A stretch of 6,709 nucleotides of DNA from Methanomassiliicoccus sp. (GCA_020725985.1 DYTM01000051.1:1533-8241), one strand, 5' to 3'. Shown: positions 1-6,061, numbered from the stretch's first letter. The notes: generated by a model not told the origin, from the letters alone. Numbers and translations are program-made.

Positions 1-1473
1 ACACGCATCGGCCTCGAGGTCTTCATCCACGGCGCGCTATGCTATTCAGTCTCGGGGCAATGCCTCTTCTCCAGCATCGTTGGCGGAAGGAGCGGGAACA
101 GGGGAATGTGCGCGCAGCCCTGCCGCAAGTCCTACGTTCTTGGGAATGAAAGGGGGTACCTCCTCAGCACGGCCGACCTGTTTTCGGTTGAGTCTATCCC
201 CAGGCTGCTTCAGATAGGCATTGACGCGCTGAAGATCGAAGGGAGGATGAGATCCCCCGTATACGTTTACCTGGCGACGAAGATCTACAAGGCCGCGATC
301 GAGAGGGCGGAGCGAGGGGAGCGCGAGCTCGTCACGGAGAAGGAGCGGGAACTGCTGGAGACGGCGTTCAATCGAGGATTCACCCGAGGGTACTTGTCGG
401 AGACGGAGATCATGAGGAGAGCATACCCCGACTCGAGAGGTCTCATTCTCGGAGAGGGAAGGGTCGAAGGCCGCGTCCTACGCTTGAAGGAGGCGAATCT
501 AAGAAAGGGGGACGGGGTGACGCTCTATCGCGACGGCGACAAGGTTGGAGGGTTCGAGATAGGGTCGATGAAGATGTCGGCGGGAATGCTCGAGCTCCGG
601 CCGCCTTTCCCACTTCAGCCAGGCAGATACATGGTGCACAAGACGAGGGACCGCGAGTTCACGAAGATCGCGGACAGGATCGAGGCCCTGGATTTCCCCC
701 GATGCCGTGCCGAGAAGAGCTCCGCAAATCTAGAGCTCCCAGAGAGGAAGAGGCATGGGTCGAAAGGCGAGCTTTCCTTCTACATCTCCTCACTCAAATC
801 GCTCGAGAGCGTGCTCCCCTACGCCACGAGGGTCTATTTCGAATCGAGCAGGCAATTCGATGATGCCCTGCGCCTCTGTGAGACTTCAGGAGTGGAAGCG
901 GTCCTCATGCTGCCGAGGTTCACGCCGACCGTTCCAGACGTCAATTGGCAAGCGGTCATGGTCAGTACCCTTGGGCAGAACCACAGGTACGCGGACCGGA
1001 GGCTGTACGGTCACTATTCGTTGAACTTCTTCAACAGCCTGACCTTGCCGGACCTCTACCAGTACACCCTCTCAGTCGAGCTTTCGAAAGAGGACATCAA
1101 GGGCGTCCTTCAGCATTTCGGCGGGAGAGTCGAGATCATGGCGTTCGGCCGGATCGAACTCATGATCACCAGAGATCCGACCATTGCAGAGGGTCTGCTC
1201 ACCGACGAAAGGGCAAAGAGATTCCAGATCTACAGGGACGGGGATGGCTACGCGCACATCCTCAACTCATCGGACCTCCTCCTTTTGGATTTTGTCGAGG
1301 AGATCGTTGACATGGGGGTGGATTCGATCGGCCTCGACCTGAGGAGAAGGGATGCGAAGCTGTGTGCGCTCGTCGCGAAGGCCTTTCATGACCGGGACAT
1401 GGGGATGAAGGAGGAAATTGTGAGGAGATGCGGCTCGGTCACCTCGGGCCACTACCTAAGAGGCGTTCAGTGA
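1..1473 (+). CDS. U32 family peptidase-like protein (5' end outside window)
   Basis: The reading frame is open from base 1, so the gene starts upstream; 490 residues are visible. It opens directly in the U32 signature: HGALC at residues 10-14, SGQC at 18-21, then RSGNRGMCAQPCR at 30-42. Cysteines 14, 21, 37 and 41 show the spacing seen in U32 proteins; in characterised members (UbiU/UbiV, RlhA, TrhP) cysteines of this region help bind a 4Fe-4S cluster. LKIEGRMRSPVYV (77-89) and FNRGFTRGYL (123-132) are further family motifs. A beta-rich segment follows (about 150-215), then a second half (about 256-490) that looks like a degenerate repeat, ending TSGHYLRGV. Despite the name 'peptidase', studied relatives mostly hydroxylate RNA or ubiquinone precursors, so an RNA-modifying role is more likely than proteolysis; the substrate cannot be read here. 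Family assignment is firm, function is not. A 109-base gap separates it from the next gene. Confidence 0.93.
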   Translation, partial: TRIGLEVFIHGALCYSVSGQCLFSSIVGGRSGNRGMCAQPCRKSYVLGNERGYLLSTADLFSVESIPRLLQIGIDALKIEGRMRSPVYVYLATKIYKAAIERAERGERELVTEKERELLETAFNRGFTRGYLSETEIMRRAYPDSRGLILGEGRVEGRVLRLKEANLRKGDGVTLYRDGDKVGGFEIGSMKMSAGMLELRPPFPLQPGRYMVHKTRDREFTKIADRIEALDFPRCRAEKSSANLELPERKRHGSKGELSFYISSLKSLESVLPYATRVYFESSRQFDDALRLCETSGVEAVLMLPRFTPTVPDVNWQAVMVSTLGQNHRYADRRLYGHYSLNFFNSLTLPDLYQYTLSVELSKEDIKGVLQHFGGRVEIMAFGRIELMITRDPTIAEGLLTDERAKRFQIYRDGDGYAHILNSSDLLLLDFVEEIVDMGVDSIGLDLRRRDAKLCALVAKAFHDRDMGMKEEIVRRCGSVTSGHYLRGVQ

Positions 1474-1582
1474 CCGCCCTCAAGACCGATACTGCATCTT
1501 CACAGGGGACAATCGTTCGGAATGGCTAACTGTAATGGCAGCCCGTTAACCTGGGAGTGCCTCTGCATTCTACGCAGATTCA

Positions 1583-2092
1583 ATGCTCGAGAGAAGGGGG
1601 ACAGGCGGAAATCGGAATTTCGAGGGCGTTCACCTCAGGGACCTGAGAGGGAGGTCGGACGGGATTGGAGGTTTCTTCGAGGCCATCGTCGCCCTCATGG
1701 TTATCACAATCGGAGTGGTCTTCATAACCTTCACCCTTCCCTTCGTCGCCAATGAGGTGGAGGAGATGGATGCTGGCGGAAGGATGGAAAGGGCTTGCGA
1801 GGACCTGATGGCCCAGTTCCTGGGGGACGGCGACATATTCTCCGCCGACGGGATGCTGGACCTCTCGGCCGTGGGAAGTCTGACAGGGAAGGATTACCAT
1901 ATCGATGGTGGGGTGGCGGGGTTCAAGGTTATCGTCACCGACCCCTCCTCTCTGGATGTGTCATTCGTGGTCGTTGAGAAAGGGAAGATTCCGCACGATC
2001 CAGAGCGCCTCTTCAGCATGACGATGCCGGTCAATCTGAGGATCTCCGACTCCGAGGTGAGGGCCTGTATTGCAGCCATCTGGGCGTGGTAG
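1583..2092 (+). CDS. Pilin-like secreted protein, single N-terminal membrane helix
   Basis: This 169-residue protein has a charged, arginine-rich N-terminus (residues 1-27), then GGFFEAIVALMVITIGV and a hydrophobic helix to about residue 55, followed by a soluble acidic domain. A basic leader, small residues, an early glutamate and a long helix are the layout of archaeal class III (prepilin) signals. The glutamate is not exactly at the canonical +5 after a glycine, so cleavage by a prepilin peptidase is only inferred. ATG at 1583 is the only possible start: going upstream in frame a TAA at 1547 is met before any other start codon. There is no clear Shine-Dalgarno or TATA box at the expected distance. 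A small hairpin (TCTGC 1562-1566 with GCAGA 1574-1578) ends four bases before the ATG. It is followed after one base by a second protein of similar build, so the two are almost certainly co-transcribed. I do not recognise a named family. Confidence 0.75.
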   Translation: MLERRGTGGNRNFEGVHLRDLRGRSDGIGGFFEAIVALMVITIGVVFITFTLPFVANEVEEMDAGGRMERACEDLMAQFLGDGDIFSADGMLDLSAVGSLTGKDYHIDGGVAGFKVIVTDPSSLDVSFVVVEKGKIPHDPERLFSMTMPVNLRISDSEVRACIAAIWAW

Positions 2093-2093
2093 G

Positions 2094-2588
2094 ATGAGGG
2101 GAAGAAGAGAAGGACAGGCATTGCTCCTCGACGCCCTGGTGTTCCTAGCCGCGTCTTCCCTGGTGTCGGTCTCGATGATCGGGGCGCTATCCAATGACTC
2201 ACCGCAAGTTTCCGACGAATTCCAGGAGTACATCAACAGGGCGCATTCGGTCTTCCTCAGAGCGACGATTGACATCCCATCAATTCAACGATTTGCGGAG
2301 AACAAGTCTTTCACGGTTGGGCAGGGAGCGATTCTCCTCCTTTCTGTTGGAGGCGAGGAGGCGGATATGGCCCAGGCGGAGGAAGAGATGTCGCGGATTC
2401 TGTCGGGCCTGCTTGCGCCGAGATTCGGTTTCCGATGGACTGCGGAGGGGTTCGGCTCCTCGATCGTGATAGAAGACGGGACGGGCATCCCCGATGGCTC
2501 CCGTGGCTACGAGACCTTCGTCTCTTCGATCGACGCGATCGAAGCGGGGATCGTCTTTGAACTGAGAGCATGGCGCAGCGCAGACTGA
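2094..2588 (+). CDS. Second pilin-like secreted or membrane-anchored protein
   Basis: This is a 164-residue protein if started at ATG 2094, one base after the preceding stop codon. An in-frame TTG at 2070 would add eight residues and overlap the previous gene; I prefer the ATG because it leaves a short basic leader (MRGRREGQ) before the helix. The helix runs about residues 9-31 (ALLLDALVFLAASSLVSVSM), with an early aspartate in place of the usual pilin glutamate. Next comes a predicted helical, exposed region (SDEFQEYINRAHSVFLRATI, about 39-58) and a mixed soluble domain ending ELRAWRSAD. The 'basic leader, GQ, helix with acidic residue' plan is like that of unnamed archaeal proteins found near type IV pilus-like or secretion machinery; that comparison is from memory and is not a family assignment. 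Its stop lies 7 bases from the stop of the convergent gene, leaving no separate terminator. Confidence 0.75.
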   Translation: MRGRREGQALLLDALVFLAASSLVSVSMIGALSNDSPQVSDEFQEYINRAHSVFLRATIDIPSIQRFAENKSFTVGQGAILLLSVGGEEADMAQAEEEMSRILSGLLAPRFGFRWTAEGFGSSIVIEDGTGIPDGSRGYETFVSSIDAIEAGIVFELRAWRSAD

Positions 2589-2595
2589 GACGGGT

Positions 2596-2949
2596 TCAGC
2601 TGCGGAAATCCTTCGATCGGGAAATCCTCTCCGCAATCTCGGATGTCTTCGAGAGCTCCAGGTACTGAAAGACGAATGAGGCGAGTATAGAGCCGAAAAG
2701 GATGACGACGGCGAGATCGGACGGAACGGATTTCATGATGCCAAAGGCCTCCCAACCCATTTGGAAGTGGCCCACATATAGGACGAGGACAACGACTCCG
2801 AGCAGACTGAAAACGTACATCAGCCATCCGTATATCGTCCTCTTCACGACAAAGGTCTTGCACTCCCCTTTGCAGATCTCGCACTTGTCCCTTGAGTACC
2901 AGTTCTTCGGATGGATTTTCTTGCACTCGGGACAGTAGCAGAACTTCAC
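2596..2949 (-). CDS. Zinc-ribbon protein with two transmembrane helices
   Basis: A 117-residue protein starting at GTG 2949 (VKFCYCPECKK). Residues 1-30 carry cysteines at 4, 6, 9, 23, 26 and 30; CPEC (6-9) and CEIC (23-26) form the paired knuckles of a zinc ribbon. Two hydrophobic helices follow (about 40-60 and 78-98), then a basic cytoplasmic-looking tail. The frame stays open to 3141, but that extension overlaps the 3' end of apgM, is low-complexity and basic, and has no domain. GTG 2949 is favoured because a TATA-like CAATATATTG is centred 26-27 bases upstream, exactly where a leaderless archaeal transcript would begin at this GTG; no Shine-Dalgarno precedes it. The function is unknown. 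Zinc-ribbon plus two-helix proteins are common small archaeal membrane proteins of uncertain role. The gene lies 70 bases after apgM on the same strand but appears to have its own promoter. Confidence 0.78.
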   Translation of the reverse strand: MKFCYCPECKKIHPKNWYSRDKCEICKGECKTFVVKRTIYGWLMYVFSLLGVVVLVLYVGHFQMGWEAFGIMKSVPSDLAVVILFGSILASFVFQYLELSKTSEIAERISRSKDFRS

Positions 2950-2970
2950 GGGGAGAGGAATGCCGAGGCG

Positions 2971-2980
2971 CAATATATTG
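2971..2980 (-). promoter_or_regulatory. TATA box for the zinc-ribbon membrane protein
   Basis: CAATATATTG stands out as an AT-only core in GC-rich surroundings, between the apgM stop and the GTG at 2949. Its centre is about 26.5 bases upstream of that codon, the usual archaeal TATA-to-start distance for leaderless mRNA. The motif is a perfect palindrome, so orientation is decided by context; only the leftward direction meets a start codon at the right distance. Confidence 0.65.
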
Positions 2981-3019
2981 GTTCCTGGGATGCTCGCCGA
3001 GGTGTCTCCGGGCCCGGAC

Positions 3020-4258
3020 TCACGCTCCAAACTTCTCCGAGCGGTTTGCCCGGTCGAGGAGGATCGGCAGCAGGTCCTTCCCAAGAATCCTTCCGAGGCC
3101 TCCTCTCGATGCCGATGATTCATCGAAGCTGGAAAGGCCATCCCTCACCCCGTCCTCGGAGTAGACAACGAGGGGGACCGGGTCCCCGCTGTGCTCCCCT
3201 ACCTCCACGGGGGTGCAGTGGTCCGCGAGAATCGCCACAACCGTATCGGCGGGTATTGTCGTCCTCAGCTGGCCTATCATGCCGTCGACCTTCTCGATGA
3301 TTTCGATCTTCTTCTTGAAATCGCCGTCATGGGAGGGGATGTCCGTCGCCTTGACGTTGAGAAGAACGAACTCCTTCGATTCAAGAAGGCTCGAGACTGC
3401 CTCGGCCTTTGCTCTCATATCTGTGTCCAGTCCCCCCGTCGCCCCAGGCACCTCCGCCACCTCGATCCCGCACACCCTGCATATTCCTTTGATGAGCGAG
3501 ACTCCAGCAACGCAAGCGCCCGCGAGACCGTAGCGGCTCGAGAACTCCGCCAAGTCCGGGAACACACCGGCTCCCCTCGGGAGAAGAATGTTGGCCTCGG
3601 GCTTCCCCTCGCCCCTCCTCCGGGCGTTCACCGGGTGTACTCTCAGCCTCTCGTAAGACTTCTGGACGAACGCATTGACGACCCGAGCGGTCTTTCTCGC
3701 CTCCTGGGCCAATGGCTCGCACGTTCGGATGGGGCTGAGGTCGTGGGGGTCGACGTCCGAGACCAGTGGGGAAAGCCCCGGCCCCCTCAGAAGAAGGACG
3801 GCGCGATGCTCGGTCGCCTCCTTGACCACCGCCTCCACCCCCTCGATCCTCATGCCTACCAGGGAAGCGGCGAGTTCGGTCGTCTCCGGCTGTTTGATCC
3901 TTCCGGCCCTGCGATCGAGGACATTGCCTTCGCTGTCGACGGTGGCGAAGTTGCATCGGAAGGCCACGTCCCCCTTCTTCCCGACCAAACCGACGCCGGC
4001 GGCCTCGAAAGGACCCCTGCCGGTGTATACCTCCCTAGGACCGTATCCAAGGATCGCGAGATGGGAGGTGTCGCTTCCGGGGGGCACACCCGGGGCGATG
4101 ACATCCACGAGACCGCTCGCGCCGTTCTCAGCGTACCAATTCATGTTCGGTCTCTTCGCGGACTGCAGCGGGGTCCTCCAGCCAAGCTCTTTGACAGACC
4201 TGTCCCCCATCCCGTCTACCACGACAATCAGAATCTTCCGCTGGCGCCTCATCGGCAT
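3020..4258 (-). CDS. apgM: 2,3-bisphosphoglycerate-independent phosphoglycerate mutase, archaeal type
   Basis: The enzyme interconverts 3-phosphoglycerate and 2-phosphoglycerate in glycolysis and gluconeogenesis, in the cytoplasm, using two divalent metals and a phosphoserine intermediate. At 412 residues it has the usual length of the archaeal ApgM family and the full alkaline-phosphatase-superfamily set: VVVDGMGD (Asp15), the nucleophile region PPGSDTSHLAILGY (Ser62), TDIPSHDGD (Asp306, His310), ADH (Asp346, His347) and EHSGDPVP (His356). The inserted phosphotransfer-binding region lies roughly between residues 75 and 270 (VYTGRGPFEAAGVG, RCNFATVD, SDVDPHDLSP). Nothing is missing, so it should be active. 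Start: ATG 4258 or ATG 4252 two codons later; neither has a Shine-Dalgarno, and the catalytic strand begins at about residue 8, so both are possible. It lies 40 bases downstream of the DUF6015-like gene on the same strand, so it may be read from that promoter, from its own weak one, or both. A 361-codon frame on the opposite strand is a GC-rich shadow. Confidence 0.97.
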   Translation of the reverse strand: MPMRRQRKILIVVVDGMGDRSVKELGWRTPLQSAKRPNMNWYAENGASGLVDVIAPGVPPGSDTSHLAILGYGPREVYTGRGPFEAAGVGLVGKKGDVAFRCNFATVDSEGNVLDRRAGRIKQPETTELAASLVGMRIEGVEAVVKEATEHRAVLLLRGPGLSPLVSDVDPHDLSPIRTCEPLAQEARKTARVVNAFVQKSYERLRVHPVNARRRGEGKPEANILLPRGAGVFPDLAEFSSRYGLAGACVAGVSLIKGICRVCGIEVAEVPGATGGLDTDMRAKAEAVSSLLESKEFVLLNVKATDIPSHDGDFKKKIEIIEKVDGMIGQLRTTIPADTVVAILADHCTPVEVGEHSGDPVPLVVYSEDGVRDGLSSFDESSASRGGLGRILGKDLLPILLDRANRSEKFGA

Positions 4259-4272
4259 CAGATGGTGTATCC

Positions 4273-4303
4273 GTGACTCGCTAGAAAAAGGTCACTAGTC
4301 ACT
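4273..4303 (-). promoter_or_regulatory. Repeat-rich spacer with weak apgM promoter candidate
   Basis: On the leftward strand a T-run (CTTTTTCTAG, 4290-4281) is centred about 26 bases before the apgM ATG at 4258, the TATA distance, but it is a poor TATA box. It could equally be the oligo-T terminator of the upstream gene, whose stop is at 4301-4299. Around it are GTCACT repeated directly (4291-4296 and 4298-4303) and an inverted partner GTGACT (4273-4278). The elements are visible; their role is not. Confidence 0.3.
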
Positions 4304-4703
4304 CGGCCGCGACCTCTGGTCTCTCCCTGGACCAGGCATTCTCCGGGAGGGTCTCGTAGAGACTGACTATCTCGTCAACATTCTCCTCGAGCTTCCTCAC
4401 CTCCCGGCATATGTGGTCCGCGTTCAGCTTCCAGTAGAATATCCTCCAGGTCCTCCCGCTTGGCAGGACAGCCTCCTCCCAATGGGTCTTTAATAGCTTC
4501 AGGTCCTGAAGGAAGTAGAAGAGTCTCCGGTCCTCCTGATCCAGCATATTGTCTATGACCTCTTCCTCGTACCCGAAGTAGTTGAGCATCCGGAGCGCGA
4601 GCTCCTCTGCAGCCGATTCATTCATGCCAACGCTGCCCACGATGACCTTCGAGAGCATTCTGTAGTCGACTGGTGGGCAATTCTCTGCCGATTTCATGTT
4701 CAT
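4299..4703 (-). CDS. DUF6015-like small protein of unknown function
   Basis: This is a 134-residue soluble protein, acidic overall, with no membrane helix or signal. Residues about 15-60 are predicted helical (SKVIVGSVGMNESAAEELA, then a second helix). The middle has LFYFLQDLKLLKTHWEEAVL followed by GRTWRIFYWKLN, a pattern I associate with the DUF6015 family of Thermoplasmata and relatives; it looks like a helix-rich domain ending in a beta wing, as in winged-helix proteins, but DNA binding is a guess. The C-terminal third is a long charged helix. Start: ATG 4703, with a second ATG at 4697. The TATA box centred at 4727 gives a transcript start near 4703, so a leaderless mRNA from ATG 4703 is simplest; GGAG (4710-4707 on this strand) sits too close to serve that codon well but would suit 4697 if transcription starts earlier. 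apgM follows after 40 bases. Confidence 0.8.
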   Translation of the reverse strand: MNMKSAENCPPVDYRMLSKVIVGSVGMNESAAEELALRMLNYFGYEEEVIDNMLDQEDRRLFYFLQDLKLLKTHWEEAVLPSGRTWRIFYWKLNADHICREVRKLEENVDEIVSLYETLPENAWSRERPEVAAE

Positions 4704-4723
4704 ACACTCCTTCGAAGTCCGTG

Positions 4724-4730
4724 ATATAAA
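4724..4730 (-). promoter_or_regulatory. TATA box for the DUF6015-like gene
   Basis: Read leftward the sequence is TTTTTATATCAC, with TTTATAT at 4730-4724, a close match to the archaeal TATA box. Its centre is 24 bases before ATG 4703 and 30 before ATG 4697. It is one half of a divergent promoter region shared with the SnoaL-like gene, whose TATA box is at 4872-4880. Confidence 0.7.
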
Positions 4731-4788
4731 AACATTCCTTTCTCACAACGTTCCTGTTCCAGATTGACCTGGTCCGAGGAGAGACCCA

Positions 4789-4802
4789 GACTGATACCAG
4801 TC
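4789..4802. repeat. Short inverted repeat in the divergent promoter region
   Basis: GACTG ATAC CAGTC forms a perfect 5-bp stem with a 4-base loop. It lies between the two divergent TATA boxes, about 60 bases behind the leftward one and 70 before the rightward one. It is short enough to be chance; I list it because a larger palindrome lies nearby. Confidence 0.3.
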
Positions 4803-4834
4803 GGGAGTCACGATTGGAACTATCTCGGGCCCAT

Positions 4835-4855
4835 GCCATGCTCAATGAGCACGGC
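4835..4855. promoter_or_regulatory. 21-base imperfect palindrome, candidate operator
   Basis: GCCATGCTCA A TGAGCACGGC has two 10-base arms around a single central base, with one A/G mismatch; the inner TGCTCA/TGAGCA is exact. The symmetry is that of a binding site for a dimeric regulator rather than a transcript hairpin, since a one-base loop cannot form. It ends 17 bases before the TATA box at 4872, just upstream of where TFB would contact DNA, a position typical of archaeal activator sites. The regulator is not identifiable in this window. Confidence 0.45.
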
Positions 4856-4871
4856 CTTCCCGCGGCGCAGC

Positions 4872-4880
4872 AATATTTAT
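4872..4880 (+). promoter_or_regulatory. TATA box for the SnoaL-like gene
   Basis: AATATTTAT is an isolated AT block directly after GC-rich sequence (cgcggcgcag). With its centre at 4876, transcription would start near 4900-4903. The box overlaps the upstream in-frame ATG at 4879, which therefore cannot be on the mRNA, and the ATG at 4894 would also lie upstream of the predicted start. This selects ATG 4912 as the real start codon. Confidence 0.65.
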
Positions 4881-4911
4881 GACTCAGCAGGCAATGATAT
4901 CACCAGATACA

Positions 4912-5328
4912 ATGGGTGAGAGGGAGAACGTCGAGATTGTGCGGCGGCTTTTTGCCGCCGGCGGACGCGGGGACACCCAAGCAGTGAGAGATGCGCTGAC
5001 GGACGATGTGGAGTGGCAGTCCCCTGTGACAAGAGTGAAACACCGCGGCATCACCTGGAGCCGTGCCCGCCGCGGGCGGGAGGAGGCGATGGAGTTCTTC
5101 CGAGAACTGTCTCAGAAATCCAGGATCGAGCCGTTCAGGGACCTTAGATTCACAGCTCAGGACGATCGCGTCGTCGTGGAGGGGAGAAATCGGGGAACCT
5201 CGTTGTCCACAGGCAGGACATATGACCACGACTGGGTGATGGTGTTCGTTCTGCGGGACGGTAAGATCTGTGAGCAGCGGCACTACTATGACACCGCAGA
5301 CATAGAGTCAGCTTTCGTAGAAGAATAG
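4912..5328 (+). CDS. SnoaL-like / NTF2-fold protein
   Basis: This is a 138-residue single-domain protein of the SnoaL-like polyketide cyclase / NTF2-like superfamily (cone-shaped alpha+beta fold). Started at ATG 4912 it opens MGERENVEIVRRLFAAGGRG, the classic first helix; DALTDDVEWQSP follows, then GREEAMEFFRELS, a beta strand with DDRVVVEGRN, and the terminal strands DHDWVMVFVLRDGKICEQRH with YYDTADIESAF. The 11 residues upstream (from ATG 4879) match nothing in the fold and would be encoded across the TATA box. Members include ketosteroid isomerases, limonene epoxide hydrolases and many proteins of unknown role; the pocket is a ligand or catalytic site, but no diagnostic catalytic set lets me name a reaction. 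This family is very common in bacteria and actinobacterial-type soil lineages, so acquisition by transfer is possible. It is transcribed alone; no gene follows on the same strand for nearly 800 bases, and no T-run terminator is visible after the stop. Confidence 0.85.
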   Translation: MGERENVEIVRRLFAAGGRGDTQAVRDALTDDVEWQSPVTRVKHRGITWSRARRGREEAMEFFRELSQKSRIEPFRDLRFTAQDDRVVVEGRNRGTSLSTGRTYDHDWVMVFVLRDGKICEQRHYYDTADIESAFVEE

Positions 5329-5656
5329 CCCGACTCCTGTTACCCGCCAGAAGAAATGGATGTCCAGGGGGCACGACAGAGACGCGTAGCTGTCCAAACA
5401 ACCCGCATGCAATCGCAATCAGTAGGGAATTGAAGACACCTTAGCAGCAGGTATTCCCTCTTGTTTGGGAACTGGTTGTCATTGCCCCCGAGGCCTGAGG
5501 GGAGAATCCATGTGCTCACCGATTGTTGTCAGTCCGGATAGGCCACAATAGTCCGCCCATGCCTTGGGCCATCCCGGGCAGCGGATTGTCGAGATGAATC
5601 CGATACTCCTAGCATCCTCCCCGGAATGGGGGTTCGCCTCTAGCCGATTCCGCCGC
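5329..5656. other. Gene-free stretch with several inverted repeats
   Basis: I see no convincing coding frame here on either strand, and no tRNA. The visible structure is: AGGGAAT (5424-5430), which can pair with ATTCCCT (5453-5459), while the overlapping TTCCC can pair instead with GGGAA (5467-5471), giving mutually exclusive stems; an imperfect palindrome CCCC..AGGCCT..GGGG (5486-5502); CGGATT (5582-5587) with AATCCG (5597-5602); and CCCC (5619-5622) with GGGG (5628-5631). The last lies about 25 bases beyond the stop of the leftward membrane gene and might help terminate it, but no T-run accompanies it. The stretch separates the GC-rich left part from the less GC-rich right part. Confidence 0.4.
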
Positions 5657-5674
5657 TCAGACTCCGCCGTTCAG
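5650..5674. repeat. Tandem 11-base near-repeat spanning a stop codon
   Basis: CCGCCGCTCAG (5650-5660) and CCGCCGTTCAG (5664-5674) differ at one base and repeat with a 14-base period. The stop codon of the leftward membrane protein (5659-5657) lies in the distal copy and its last residues (LNGGV) in the proximal copy. A local duplication that set the present C-terminus is a reasonable inference. Confidence 0.5.
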
Positions 5675-6061
5675 GAAGGTCTTCTCAATCAAGTAGTAGA
5701 AGACAATGGTGATAGCACAAGCGAAAGTGGCGCGCATGAACAGCCAGAAGGAGAGAATTGACTTAATCTCAGATGACACAATCGATTCAATCACGCCACC
5801 AAGAACGGCGCTCCAAGACAGTATGATAGCCATGACGGGGAAGAACAACAATCCAACGATCCAGATCGCAAAGCTCCCAGATTCGATGTCCAGGAGGATG
5901 ATTGAAAGAAGACTGAGAATCGAGAGAATCGTGAAGAATGTGCGCAAAATACACGTTTTCGAAAAATCGGGGAATGTGCAAATCGCGAAAATCAAATCGA
6001 CATGGACTAGGACGATGGTGGCGATGGTTTCTCCGCAAAGCCGTGACGACTGCCCCGGCAT
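5657..6061 (-). CDS. Predicted four-helix membrane protein, unknown function
   Basis: With ATG 6061 the product is 134 residues and strongly hydrophobic: helices at about 11-30, 42-58, 64-83 (continuing weakly to 96) and 102-126. Between helices 3 and 4 is a polar stretch (ESIVSSEIKS). The last residues are LIEKTFLNGGV. The frame extends upstream to 6136, but that start would overlap the Shine-Dalgarno and ATG of the divergent gene and add a polar tail without features, so ATG 6061 is preferred. No Shine-Dalgarno precedes it, and only a weak T-rich block (about 6088-6096) stands at promoter distance. The codons look like genuine membrane-protein coding (many ATC, CTC, TTC), while the 119-codon frame on the other strand is its shadow. 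GC is low (about 43% in 5881-5940) compared with the apgM region. I do not recognise a family; a poorly conserved integral membrane protein is the honest description. Confidence 0.6.
   Translation of the reverse strand: MPGQSSRLCGETIATIVLVHVDLIFAICTFPDFSKTCILRTFFTILSILSLLSIILLDIESGSFAIWIVGLLFFPVMAIILSWSAVLGGVIESIVSSEIKSILSFWLFMRATFACAITIVFYYLIEKTFLNGGV

Noticed and set aside
1580..1900. 106-codon minus-strand frame opposite the first pilin-like gene
   Set aside because: It is rich in histidine, proline and serine without domain features, and the + strand has the signal and helix expected of a real protein.
2950..3141. N-terminal extension of the zinc-ribbon protein on the minus strand
   Set aside because: It overlaps the apgM 3' end, encodes serine/arginine-rich low-complexity sequence, and would be upstream of the TATA box at 2971-2980.
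3191..4276. 361-codon frame on the + strand opposite apgM
   Set aside because: It is antisense to a complete, motif-rich phosphoglycerate mutase. Its translation is arginine- and proline-rich with no domain, as expected for a shadow frame in GC-rich DNA.
5628..5640. tRNA T-loop-like GGGGGTTCGCC
   Set aside because: No matching 5-bp T-stem, acceptor stem or anticodon arm can be drawn around it on either strand.
5564..5761. 65-codon + strand frame running into the membrane protein gene
   Set aside because: It has no ribosome binding site or TATA box at the right distance and no recognisable pattern, and it overlaps the 3' end of the more credible minus-strand gene.
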